Shown in pieces: positions 1 to 7,447 of a DNA stretch of 64,000 nt. The notes beneath the pieces are model-generated. The model did not search any database. It had not been told where the DNA came from and saw only the letters and a list, made by a program, of their open reading frames with translations. The stretch is from Saccharothrix ecbatanensis. Its GTDB lineage: Bacteria > Actinomycetota > Actinomycetes > Mycobacteriales > Pseudonocardiaceae. The first letter of the stretch is position 1, and every line of letters starts with the position of its first letter. The translations under genes were made by a program, and so were the position numbers. The DNA is taken from NCBI RefSeq assembly GCF_014205015.1, contig NZ_JACHMO010000001.1:6324001-6388000 (forward strand). Reading direction: 5' to 3'.

Positions 1-417
1 GCCCAGGATCGCCTCCGGGTCACGCATGTCGGCCTGCACGACGGCCGCGTTGTCGTTCCCGACCAGCATCAACTCGCTGTGCGCCACCGCCACGGGATCA
101 CGGTCGACGTAGAGGACGCGGCACTCGGGTGCCTCGGCCTGGGCGACCTCGTGCACGTTGCCGACGGTCGGGATGCCGGAGCCGATGTCGAGGAACTGCC
201 GCACGCCCTGGCCCGCCATGTACCGGACCACGCGGCCGAGGAACTTGCGGTTGACGCGGGCCGCGTTGCGGAGTCCGGGCATGGCGGTCTCGATCTGCTC
301 GCCGACGGCGCGGTCGACCGCGAAGTTGTGCCCGCCACCCAACATGTAGTCGTAGGTGCGCGCCATGCTCGGCACGGAAACATCCACGCCCGATGGAATC
401 CATTGGCTTTGGGTCAT
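1..417 (-). CDS. SAM-dependent methyltransferase, DUF574 family (partial)
   Basis: Minus-strand reading frame open to the left window edge, so the C-terminus is missing. The visible ~139 residues begin MTQSQWIPSGVDVSVPSMAR, followed by YDYMLGGGHNF and LDIGSGIPTVGNVHEVAQ. These are hallmarks of the actinobacterial DUF574 (PF04672) class I methyltransferase family, and the GxGxP stretch is the SAM-binding loop. An in-frame GTG at 429 could extend it by four residues; the ATG at 417 lies about 10 nt after a GGAGAG ribosome site. The gene is divergent from the P450. Substrates of this very common family are unknown. Family call is confident, function is not. Confidence 0.85.
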   Translation of the reverse strand, partial: MTQSQWIPSGVDVSVPSMARTYDYMLGGGHNFAVDRAVGEQIETAMPGLRNAARVNRKFLGRVVRYMAGQGVRQFLDIGSGIPTVGNVHEVAQAEAPECRVLYVDRDPVAVAHSELMLVGNDNAAVVQADMRDPEAILG

Positions 418-584
418 CTCTGCGGACACCTCTCCACTTTCTCGAACCGATGAGAGTACCGATCGGCCGAACGCGTGATCACTGAACCATCAGTGTGACA
501 CCAACCCACCCGATCGGGCCTGTCTATGTCAACCGACCGAGTCCTATTGTGGGCCGTCCCTTTCGGCCACCGACGGGAGCAGGT

Positions 585-1895
585 ATGGGTGTCCCGGTGG
601 CTCCTGGCCGCCTGCCGTTTCTCGGGCACACCCTGGAGATGGTGCGCCGGCGGCACGAGTTCACCTCATCACTGCGCGATCACGGTGATGTGGTACGTGT
701 CGATCTCGGCCCGATGGAGACGCATTTCGTGACCAGTCCCCGACTCGCGCACCAAGTGCTGGTCACCGACGGCGCGCTTTTCCGCAAAGGTGCGATGTTC
801 GACAAGTTCCAACCGTATCTCGGCAACGGTGTGATGCTCTCCAACGGCGCGTTCCACCTGCGGCAGCGGCGGATGATGCAGCCCGCGTTCCACCGTGACC
901 GCATCGACGGGTACGCGCGGACGATGGCGCGCGCCGCCGCCGCGTTGACGTCGTCGTGGGCTCCCGGCGAGGTCCGGGTGGTCGAGGACGACATGCAGGG
1001 CCTGGCGGTCACGGTCGTCGGCGATGCGTTGTTCTCCGCGGAGTTGGGGCAGCGGGCGGTAGCCGAGGTTCGGCGGTCGATCTTCGTGGTGATCAAGCAG
1101 GGCATGGTGCGGGCGTTGTCGCCGTCGTTCGTTGAACGGCTGCCGCTGCCGGGGAACCGGGAGTTCGACCGGGCCATCGCACGGATGCGCGCGATCGTGC
1201 TGGAGGTCATCGCGAGCCGGCGGGCGGACGCTGAGGACCACGGTGACCTGTTGTCGAAGTTGTTGCTGGCACAGGACGACACCGGCGCGAGCATGACCGA
1301 CCGGCAGCTGTACGACGAGGTGCTGACCCTGCTCACGGCGGGGATCGAGACCACGGCGTTGGCGCTGGCCTGGGCGTTCCACGAGATCGCCGAGCACCCG
1401 GACGTCGAGGAGCGGGTTGTCGCCGAGATCGACGAGGTGCTGGGCGGGCGTCCGGTCACTTTCGCGGACGTGCCGAAGTTGACGTACACGGCGGCGGTGG
1501 TCAACGAGGTGCTGCGGATGTACCCGGTGTGGATCCTGATGCGCCGGAGCACCGCGCCCGTCGACCTGGGCGGGGTGGAGTTACCGGCGGGCGCCGAGGT
1601 GATCGTGAGTCCGCACGCGCTGCACCACGACCCGGCGTCCTTCCCCGAGCCGCACCAGTTCGACCCGGACCGGTGGACCTCTTCCGCCGACGTGCCTCGC
1701 GGCGCGTTCGTCCCGTTCGGGGCCGGCACGCGGCAGTGCATGGGCAACGTGTTCGCCCAGACCGAGGTCGTGATCACCCTGGCCACCGTGCTCTCGCGGT
1801 GGCGGCTCGTCCCTGTGCCCGGCAAACCCGTGCGCACCAAGTTCACGTCCGCCGCCTACCCCAGCGGTCTGCTCATGACAGCCGTTCCCCGCTAA
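585..1895 (+). CDS. Cytochrome P450
   Basis: 436-residue P450 monooxygenase. The I-helix oxygen-binding motif AGIETT lies at residues 252-257, the ExxR motif at E308-R311, and the heme loop FGAGTRQCMG has its thiolate ligand at Cys385. The start at 585 follows GGGAG with a 5-nt gap; the open frame extends 30 codons further up without support. The N-terminal sequence (MGVPVAPGRLPFLGHTLEMV) resembles terpene-hydroxylating P450s such as pentalenene oxygenases, but no terpene cyclase or redox partner is in view, so the substrate is open. It needs a separate ferredoxin and reductase. The next gene is 40 bp downstream on the same strand and may be co-transcribed. Confidence 0.93.
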   Translation: MGVPVAPGRLPFLGHTLEMVRRRHEFTSSLRDHGDVVRVDLGPMETHFVTSPRLAHQVLVTDGALFRKGAMFDKFQPYLGNGVMLSNGAFHLRQRRMMQPAFHRDRIDGYARTMARAAAALTSSWAPGEVRVVEDDMQGLAVTVVGDALFSAELGQRAVAEVRRSIFVVIKQGMVRALSPSFVERLPLPGNREFDRAIARMRAIVLEVIASRRADAEDHGDLLSKLLLAQDDTGASMTDRQLYDEVLTLLTAGIETTALALAWAFHEIAEHPDVEERVVAEIDEVLGGRPVTFADVPKLTYTAAVVNEVLRMYPVWILMRRSTAPVDLGGVELPAGAEVIVSPHALHHDPASFPEPHQFDPDRWTSSADVPRGAFVPFGAGTRQCMGNVFAQTEVVITLATVLSRWRLVPVPGKPVRTKFTSAAYPSGLLMTAVPR

Positions 1896-1935
1896 CGCGG
1901 ATCTCAGCGGCTCACACACAGGAGGTTGTTCAGTC

Positions 1936-2940
1936 GTGCGTTGGTCGCGTTTCCGGTTGGGTGCTGTCGCACTGCTCGTCGCGGTGGCGGGTCTCCTGCC
2001 AGCCACCCCGGCGAGCGCCGCACCCGTCACGTGTGAGCAACTCCGCGTGCCCGTGACGGTGTTCGGCACGCAGCAGTCCATGCACGGCACGCTGTGCACG
2101 CCGGTGGGCGCGTCCACCGTTCAGGTGTTGATTCCCGGCGGCACGTACAACAGCTCGTACTGGGACATCTCGTACGCGCCGGCGACCCGGTCGTACCGGC
2201 AGGCGATGAACCACGCGGGCATCGCCACGCTCGCCGTCGACCGGCTCGGCACGGGGCGCAGTTCACGGCCGTTGAGCGCGTTGGTGACGGCGTCCACGCA
2301 GGCGAACGCGGTGCACCAGGTGATCCGGACGATCCGGCCGCGGTTCGACAAGGTGATCGTCGGTGGGCACTCGATCGGGTCGGCCATGGCGTTGATCGAG
2401 GCCGGTGTGCACCAGGACGTGGACGGGGTGCTGGTCACCGGGTTCACGCACCGGATGAACTTCCTCACCGTGGCGCCCGTGCTGGCAGGCATGATCCCGG
2501 CGGCGCTCGACCCGCAGCTGCGGGGGTACGGGCTGGACTTGGGTTACCTGACGACCGCGGCGGGCAAGCGTTATGGCGCTTTCCACGCGCCGGGGCGTGC
2601 GGTGGCGGAGGCGATCAGGCTCGACGAGGCGACCAAGGACGTGTTCGCGGCGTCGGAGGCGGTGGACACGGTCACGCTGAACAACGTGGTCATCCCGTTC
2701 ACCCGCTTGGTCGACGTGCCGGTGATGATCGTCGTCGGCGACGACACCCACTTCTGCGGCCCACCGCTGGGCAGTGACTGCACGTCCGCGGAGGCGCTGC
2801 GTGCGTCCGAGTCCCCGTTCTTCTCCCCCGCCGCCCGCCTGCACACGTACGTCCTGGACGGCTACGGCCACTCGATCAACTACGCCCCCAACGCCCCCGA
2901 CTACCACCGCGCCGTAGCCACCTGGACCCAAACCCTCTAA
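1936..2940 (+). CDS. Secreted alpha/beta hydrolase
   Basis: 334 residues starting at a GTG, with AGGAGG 10 nt upstream. An N-terminal Sec signal peptide (MRWSRFRLGAVALLVAVAGL) ends near an ASA-AP cleavage site at about residue 29. The nucleophile elbow GHSIG places the catalytic Ser at 146; GYGHS near the C-terminus gives the likely catalytic His312, and VGDD is a plausible acid region. Several cysteines suit an extracellular protein. Known family members are esterases, lipases or peptidases; the substrate cannot be told. Its 3-prime end faces the GH26 gene across repeat element 1. Confidence 0.85.
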   Translation: MRWSRFRLGAVALLVAVAGLLPATPASAAPVTCEQLRVPVTVFGTQQSMHGTLCTPVGASTVQVLIPGGTYNSSYWDISYAPATRSYRQAMNHAGIATLAVDRLGTGRSSRPLSALVTASTQANAVHQVIRTIRPRFDKVIVGGHSIGSAMALIEAGVHQDVDGVLVTGFTHRMNFLTVAPVLAGMIPAALDPQLRGYGLDLGYLTTAAGKRYGAFHAPGRAVAEAIRLDEATKDVFAASEAVDTVTLNNVVIPFTRLVDVPVMIVVGDDTHFCGPPLGSDCTSAEALRASESPFFSPAARLHTYVLDGYGHSINYAPNAPDYHRAVATWTQTL

Positions 2941-2951
2941 CCCCACCCCCC

Positions 2952-3111
2952 GTGAGTCCTACGTTCAGGACCCGTGAGTCCTACGTTCGGAACCCCCGAG
3001 TTCAACGCTCAGTACAAGATCGTTTGTTCTGAGCGTTGAATTCAGGGGTCCCAAACGTAGGACACGGTGGTCCTGAAGGTACGACTCGCGCGTTCTGAAC
3101 GTAGGACTCAC
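2952..3111. repeat. 22-bp phased palindromic repeat element, copy 1
   Basis: Cores TCCTACGTTC at 2957 and 2979 and TTCAACGCTC at 3001 are followed by inverted cores GAGCGTTGAA at 3031, AAACGTAGGA at 3053, GAAGGTACGA at 3075 and GAACGTAGGA at 3097. All steps within each arm are exactly 22 bp. The centre forms a perfect 12-bp stem (3001-3012 with 3029-3040) around a 16-nt loop. The whole element can fold as one long imperfect hairpin. It occupies the gap between the convergent hydrolase and GH26 genes and could act as a bidirectional terminator. Confidence 0.9.
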
Positions 3112-3130
3112 GCGGGCGGTGGGGGGAGGG

Positions 3131-5185
3131 TTAGGCGGCGCGGATGTTGTCCAGGTAGAAGGTGCCGCTGACTACGGGGTTGGCTTCGACCTGGTTGATG
3201 AAGATGTTGAACTGGGACAGGTTCTTCAGGTCCTCCGGCGTGATCCGCCTGTGCGCGTTCCCGGTGTCCCAAGGCGCCGGACGCCAGTCCGCGAACGGGA
3301 TCGTGACCACCCCGCCGGTCGTCCCGGCGAGCGACGGGTAAGCCTCGTAAGCCACCCCACCGGCGTTCAGCTGCAACACCAGCTTGTGGTTCGACCCGTC
3401 ACCCTTCAGCCACACCGACAACCCGCTGTACGCCGACCAGTCGCCCTCGACGCGCTTTCCGATCCCGGTGTACGTCTGGAAGCTGAAGTCGTAGTCGAAC
3501 TTCAGCGCCTTGCCACCGTTCTCCGCCGCCAACGAGATCGTGTTCGTCCCGTACGGGCTGTACTCCGCAGCCAACGCGGTGTCGTCCACGTGACCCTCGA
3601 AGTCGTCCACCACACCCGGCGCCAACGGCGGCTTCGCGCCCAGGATCACCCGGTTCGACACCACCAGTGGCTCACCGGTCGACGCGGTCACCTTCAGCTG
3701 CGTGACCTTGTTGGTCAGGTTCTCCGCGCCGATGTCCCACGTGCCGGTGTAGTAACCCGAACGGCGGTCCAGCGTCAGCCGGTGCCTGGCCGGGTCGTCA
3801 CCCACGGTGAAGTAGACGGACTTGGCCTTGGCGTCGAGCAGCCGCACGCGGACCGTCGTGGTCGGCGTGACGACGCGCTCGCCGTCCGTCGGCGACACGA
3901 TGTGCATGAACGGCCCGTGCGCCTCGGCCCGAACCTTGCGCCCGTACACGTTCCCGAGGTCCAAAGCCTGGCTGAACACCGCGAACGGATCCGCGTGCAG
4001 CCGCTTCAGGTCCGGCAGCAACTCGTGCTCCGGCTCGGTCGCGGTCGCCGGGTACGGCAGGAAGAACTGCTCGGTGCCGAAGTTCACCCACGTCAGCATG
4101 AACGCGCTGCGACTGGCCCACGGGTCCGCCTTGATGGCGTTGAACATCGTGGTGAACCAGCTCAGGTTCCCGTTCTGCCCGTTGGGCTTCAGCGCGCCGC
4201 TGATCCCGTACTCGGTGAACGCCGACACCTTCCCCTTCTCCGCCGCGATGCGGGCGATCATGCCGAGGTCCGCGACGATGCCGTCCAGGAACTGCTGCGA
4301 CCCGTTGCTGCCGTCGTAGCTGTCGATGCCGAACACGTCGATGTAGTTGTCACCCGGGTACGTCCGCATGTAGACGTCGTCCACGCCGCCGTAGCCGCCG
4401 CCCGGCGAGTACGCGTACAGGAAGTTGTGCACGTCCTTCACGTCACGCAGGTACTCGACCGTGTACCGGAACAGCTCGACGTACTTCGCCGGTGACGCGT
4501 GCGCCGCGCCCCACCAGAACCACGAGCCGCTGTTCTCGTGGAACGGCCGGTAGATCATCGGGATCGGGTTGCCGTTGACGTCGTCGGCCTCGTGCGCGAG
4601 CCGGGCGACCCGGTCCAGGTAGGCGTTGAACTGCGCGTTGTGGTCGCCGCCGGGCAGGATGCGGGTGACGACATCGCCGTTGGTGTCGTAGAAGCTGCCG
4701 CCGGTGACGAAGTTGTCCATGTGCGACGCGAGCGTGTGCACGCCGCCGATCTCGTTGTGCGCGGTCTCGATCAGCTTGACCGTGGCCTGGAAGTTCTCCT
4801 CCGGCGCCGGGTCGCCGGGCGACGAGCCGTAGCCGAGGTGGCCGGTGTCCCAGCCGAACATCGCCGGGTGGTCGCCGACGCCCGCCTTGACGTCGGACTT
4901 CAGCCCGTCGGTCTCGGTGAACTCGTCCCAGGTGACGCCGAACTCGGTCGTCTGCTGGTGGCCGAACAGCACGCCCTTGCCCTGCTGCTCGCGCAGGTAG
5001 GAGTACAGGGACCTGGTCTCGGGGGTGGCGTCCGGGTCGGAGATCCGGACCGTCTCCCGCTTCGCCTTGCCGTCGGCGAACTCGGCCTCGGCGGGCGCGG
5101 CCGAAGCACCGACCGCACCGGCGCCCAGCAGGGCTGCGACGACGACCGCGACGGTCCCCCGTCTGGCTGGTGAACGTTTCCTCAT
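3131..5185 (-). CDS. Secreted GH26 endo-beta-1,4-mannanase with C-terminal CBM-like domain
   Basis: 684 residues. The N-terminal signal peptide (MRKRSPARRGTVAVVVAALL) ends near ASA-AP at about residue 30. The GH26 barrel covers roughly residues 50-400, with acid/base Glu217 in RPFHENSGSWFWWG and nucleophile Glu325 in FTEYGISG; this pair and the WFWWG motif identify endo-mannanases. An Ig-like module (about 430-510) and a beta-sandwich domain (about 525-684, VDDFEG...FYLDNIRAA, CBM11-like) follow. It would cut mannan or galactomannan chains outside the cell and supply the Opp-type importer encoded at 25-30 kb. The upstream region carries an inverted repeat that may be its operator. Confidence 0.93.
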   Translation of the reverse strand: MRKRSPARRGTVAVVVAALLGAGAVGASAAPAEAEFADGKAKRETVRISDPDATPETRSLYSYLREQQGKGVLFGHQQTTEFGVTWDEFTETDGLKSDVKAGVGDHPAMFGWDTGHLGYGSSPGDPAPEENFQATVKLIETAHNEIGGVHTLASHMDNFVTGGSFYDTNGDVVTRILPGGDHNAQFNAYLDRVARLAHEADDVNGNPIPMIYRPFHENSGSWFWWGAAHASPAKYVELFRYTVEYLRDVKDVHNFLYAYSPGGGYGGVDDVYMRTYPGDNYIDVFGIDSYDGSNGSQQFLDGIVADLGMIARIAAEKGKVSAFTEYGISGALKPNGQNGNLSWFTTMFNAIKADPWASRSAFMLTWVNFGTEQFFLPYPATATEPEHELLPDLKRLHADPFAVFSQALDLGNVYGRKVRAEAHGPFMHIVSPTDGERVVTPTTTVRVRLLDAKAKSVYFTVGDDPARHRLTLDRRSGYYTGTWDIGAENLTNKVTQLKVTASTGEPLVVSNRVILGAKPPLAPGVVDDFEGHVDDTALAAEYSPYGTNTISLAAENGGKALKFDYDFSFQTYTGIGKRVEGDWSAYSGLSVWLKGDGSNHKLVLQLNAGGVAYEAYPSLAGTTGGVVTIPFADWRPAPWDTGNAHRRITPEDLKNLSQFNIFINQVEANPVVSGTFYLDNIRAA

Positions 5186-5267
5186 GACTACCGACCTCTC
5201 GCCTGTCGGATTCTCGGCTCCGCCGAGGTGTTGAGCGGCACTCGCTGGAAACGCACCCTAGCTGCGT

Positions 5268-5290
5268 AAGTTTCGTAAGTGAAGAAACTT
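5268..5290. promoter_or_regulatory. Candidate operator upstream of GH26 mannanase
   Basis: AAGTTTC (5268-5274) and GAAACTT (5284-5290) form a perfect 7-bp inverted repeat with a 9-nt gap. The segment AAGTTTCGTAAGT recurs almost unchanged upstream of the ROK kinase-manA operon (13488-13501), which suggests shared control of mannan genes. The binding regulator is not proven. Confidence 0.5.
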
Positions 5291-5294
5291 GTCC

Positions 5295-5330
5295 GAGCTT
5301 GTCCGCCGACCGTCTCGACAGGACAAGCTC
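5295..5330 (-). terminator. Stem-loop after the MarR gene
   Basis: GAGCTTGTCC (5295-5304) pairs perfectly with GGACAAGCTC (5321-5330) around a 16-nt loop. The stem starts at the MarR stop codon, so it is probably its terminator and insulates GH26 from MarR. Confidence 0.6.
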
Positions 5331-5820
5331 ACGCGTCGCCGAGCGACTCCAGCACCTGCTTCAACGTCGCCGCCAACGCCGCCCGCTCCTTCTTCGTCAA
5401 CGCGCTGAGCAGCCGGTTCTCCGTGGCGAGGTGAGCGGGCAGGGTCCGGTCGATCAGCTCCCGACCCTCGTCCGTCAGGGCCACGACCACCCCACGCCCG
5501 TCGTGCTCGTTCGGCGTCCGGACGACGAGCCCGCGCGCTTCGAGCCGGTCGAGCCGCTGCGTGACCGCCCCCGAGGTGACCATCGACGACCGCATCAGCT
5601 CGGTCGGGGTCAGCCGGTGCGGCGGTGCGCTGCGGCGCAAAGTGGCCAGCACGTCGAACGACGCCCGGTCCAACCCGTGCTCGGCGAACGTCTTGTTCAG
5701 CTCGCCGTCCACCAGTCGGGCCAGCCGGCTGAGCCTGCCGATCACCGCCATCGGGGAGACGTCGAGGTCGGGGCGCTGCGCGTGCCACTGACCGAGGACC
5801 AGGTCGACGTGATCTGCCAT
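5329..5820 (-). CDS. MarR-family transcriptional regulator
   Basis: 163 residues with the winged-helix layout of MarR proteins: FDVLATLRRSAPPHRLTPTEL leading into the recognition helix SGAVTQRLDRLEARGLVVR, then the wing HDGRGVVVALTDEG. It is divergent from the EamA exporter with about 80 bp between starts, and that gap holds two perfect 12-bp direct repeats. The usual role is ligand-released repression of an adjacent exporter and itself; here that is inferred from arrangement. Confidence 0.88.
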   Translation of the reverse strand: MADHVDLVLGQWHAQRPDLDVSPMAVIGRLSRLARLVDGELNKTFAEHGLDRASFDVLATLRRSAPPHRLTPTELMRSSMVTSGAVTQRLDRLEARGLVVRTPNEHDGRGVVVALTDEGRELIDRTLPAHLATENRLLSALTKKERAALAATLKQVLESLGDA

Positions 5821-5828
5821 CGAACTAG

Positions 5829-5906
5829 CTTAGCGGTGAGGTAAGTCACCGGCACGACACTCTGGCGAGATACCTTAGCGGTGAGCTACTTTGTCTTAGT
5901 GCTAAG
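5829..5906. promoter_or_regulatory. MarR/EamA divergent operator region
   Basis: CTTAGCGGTGAG occurs twice, at 5829-5840 and 5874-5885, each in the same orientation. A palindrome CTTAG-TG-CTAAG lies at 5895-5906, over the likely EamA start codon. These are good candidates for MarR binding sites controlling both divergent genes. Confidence 0.6.
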
Positions 5907-6843
5907 CAAATGGGTGACCGCGCTCGCCCCCGCCGTCTGGGGCACGACCTACTTCGTCACCACCGAGTACCTGCCGCCGGACCGACCGCTGCTGGCCGGG
6001 CTGCTGCGGGCGTTGCCGGCCGGGTTGTTGCTGGTCGCGGTCACGCGGCAGCTGCCTCGCGGCGACTGGTGGTGGCGGTCGCTGGTGCTCGGCTCGCTCA
6101 ACATCGGCGTGTTCCTGCCGCTGCTGTTCCTGGCCGCGTACCGGCTGCCGGGCGGTGTCGCGGCGACCGTCGGCGCGGTGCAGCCGTTGGTGGTGGCCGG
6201 GTTGGCGACGGTGTTGCTCGGTCAGCGGATGACGACGCGCACGGCGCTCGCCGCGATCGCGGGCATCGTCGGCGTCGCGCTGCTGGTGCTGCGGGCCGAC
6301 GCACAGCTGGACGCGGTGGGGGTGGCGGCGGCGCTCGGCGGCGCGGTGGCGATGGCGACCGGCGTCGTGCTGAGCAAGCGCTGGACCACGCCCGCGCCGC
6401 TGCTGGCCGTCACGGGGTGGCAGCTCGTGGCGGGCGGTGTGGTGCTGCTGCCGGTGACGCTGCTGTTCGAAGGCCTGCCGCCGGCGCTCACGGCGACGAA
6501 CCTCGGCGGCTTCGCCTACCTGGGGATCATCGGCGGCGCGCTCACGTACGCCCTGTGGTTCCGCGGGATCCGGCTGTTGCAGGCCACCCAGGTCACGTTC
6601 CTCGGACTGCTGAGCCCGGTCGTCGCCACGCTCGTCGGCTGGCTCGCGCTCGACCAGGGGCTGACCGCTTGGCAGGTGCTCGGCGCGGCCGTCGTGCTCG
6701 GCGCGCTCGTCGCCGCCCAAAGGAAAGTCGCCCAGAGGAAAGTCGCTCAGAGGAAAGTCGCTCAGCCAACAGTCGCCCAGGGAAAAACACTGGAGCAGAA
6801 GGGGGAAAACCATGCGGATCACCGTGTTCGGAGCCTTCGGTAG
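5899..6843 (+). CDS. EamA/DMT-superfamily exporter
   Basis: About 314 residues with ten hydrophobic helices in two EamA repeats. It opens with the typical TALAPAVWGTTYFVTTEYLP and has the second-half signature FRGIRLLQATQVTFLGLLSPV. The GTG at 5899 gives the family's normal N-terminal length; a GTG at 5881 is possible but overlaps the operator, and no ribosome site is visible, so it may be leaderless. The C-terminal tail carries a 15-bp tandem repeat encoding RKVAQ units. The gene overlaps the next one by 32 bp. Likely metabolite or drug efflux under MarR control. Confidence 0.85.
   Translation: MLSKWVTALAPAVWGTTYFVTTEYLPPDRPLLAGLLRALPAGLLLVAVTRQLPRGDWWWRSLVLGSLNIGVFLPLLFLAAYRLPGGVAATVGAVQPLVVAGLATVLLGQRMTTRTALAAIAGIVGVALLVLRADAQLDAVGVAAALGGAVAMATGVVLSKRWTTPAPLLAVTGWQLVAGGVVLLPVTLLFEGLPPALTATNLGGFAYLGIIGGALTYALWFRGIRLLQATQVTFLGLLSPVVATLVGWLALDQGLTAWQVLGAAVVLGALVAAQRKVAQRKVAQRKVAQPTVAQGKTLEQKGENHADHRVRSLR
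6721..6780 (+). repeat. 15-bp tandem repeat in the exporter C-terminus
   Basis: Units of AGGAAAGTCGCYCAG at 6721, 6736 and 6751 plus a diverged fourth unit at 6766. They encode RKVAQ three times then PTVAQ, giving a basic cytoplasmic tail after the last membrane helix. Such in-frame minisatellites change copy number readily. Confidence 0.9.
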
Positions 6844-7405
6844 CGTCGGCCGCCGGGTGGTCGAGGAGGCACGGCGGCGCGGCCACGACGTCACGCCCGT
6901 CAGCCGCAGGCCCGGTCCGGACAGCGAGGTCGGTGACGCGAGGCTCGTCGCGGACGTGGTGCGGCTCAGCGCGGGTCGTGACCTGGTCATCAGCGCGACC
7001 CGCCCGGCGGACGGGCAGGAGGGGGAGCTGGTCGAAGCCACCAAGGCGTTGCTCGCGGGGGTCGCCGAGACCGGGGCGCGACTGCTGGCCGTGGGCGGGG
7101 CGGCCACCCTCGTCACCCCCGCCGGGCACACGGTCGAGGAAGCGCCCGACTTCCCGGACGAGCTGAAGCCCATCGCGCGGGCGTGCGCCGAGCAGTTGGC
7201 GGTGTACCTGGCCGATCCCGTCGCCGACTGGACCTACCTCAGCCCGCCGGCGTTGTTGGAGCCCGGTGAGCGGACCGGCGTGTTCCGGGTCGGCGGTGAC
7301 GAGCAGGTCGGTTCCACGATCTCGGTCGAGGACCTGGCGGTGGCGCTGCTGGACGAGGCCGAAACCCCCAAGCACCAACGAAAGCGCTTCACGGTCGGGT
7401 ACTAG
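6812..7405 (+). CDS. NAD(P)-binding Rossmann protein (NmrA/BVR-B-like)
   Basis: 197 residues beginning MRITVFGAFGSVGRRVVEEA, a dinucleotide-binding GxxGxxG loop at residues 7-13. The pattern of ISATRPADGQ and the late YLSPPALLEPGERTGVFRVG match the COG2910 family of short atypical reductases. A GGGGG ribosome site lies 8 nt before the ATG inside the exporter's tail, so translation is coupled. It probably belongs with the MarR-controlled exporter. Substrate unknown. Confidence 0.82.
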   Translation: MRITVFGAFGSVGRRVVEEARRRGHDVTPVSRRPGPDSEVGDARLVADVVRLSAGRDLVISATRPADGQEGELVEATKALLAGVAETGARLLAVGGAATLVTPAGHTVEEAPDFPDELKPIARACAEQLAVYLADPVADWTYLSPPALLEPGERTGVFRVGGDEQVGSTISVEDLAVALLDEAETPKHQRKRFTVGY

Positions 7406-7408
7406 CAA

Positions 7409-7438
7409 AAGGGGCGGGCCTATGCGGGCCCGCCCCTT
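7409..7438. terminator. Bidirectional terminator hairpin
   Basis: AAGGGGCGGGCC (7409-7420) pairs perfectly with GGCCCGCCCCTT (7427-7438). It sits between the convergent NAD(P)-binding and GH3 genes, and T and A runs flank the stem in each direction. Confidence 0.85.
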
Positions 7439-7447
7439 CCGACAAGA

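Noticed and set aside
1..1895. Secondary-metabolite cluster around the P450 and DUF574 methyltransferase
   Set aside because: No terpene cyclase, PKS, NRPS or other core enzyme is in the window; both families are common outside such clusters.
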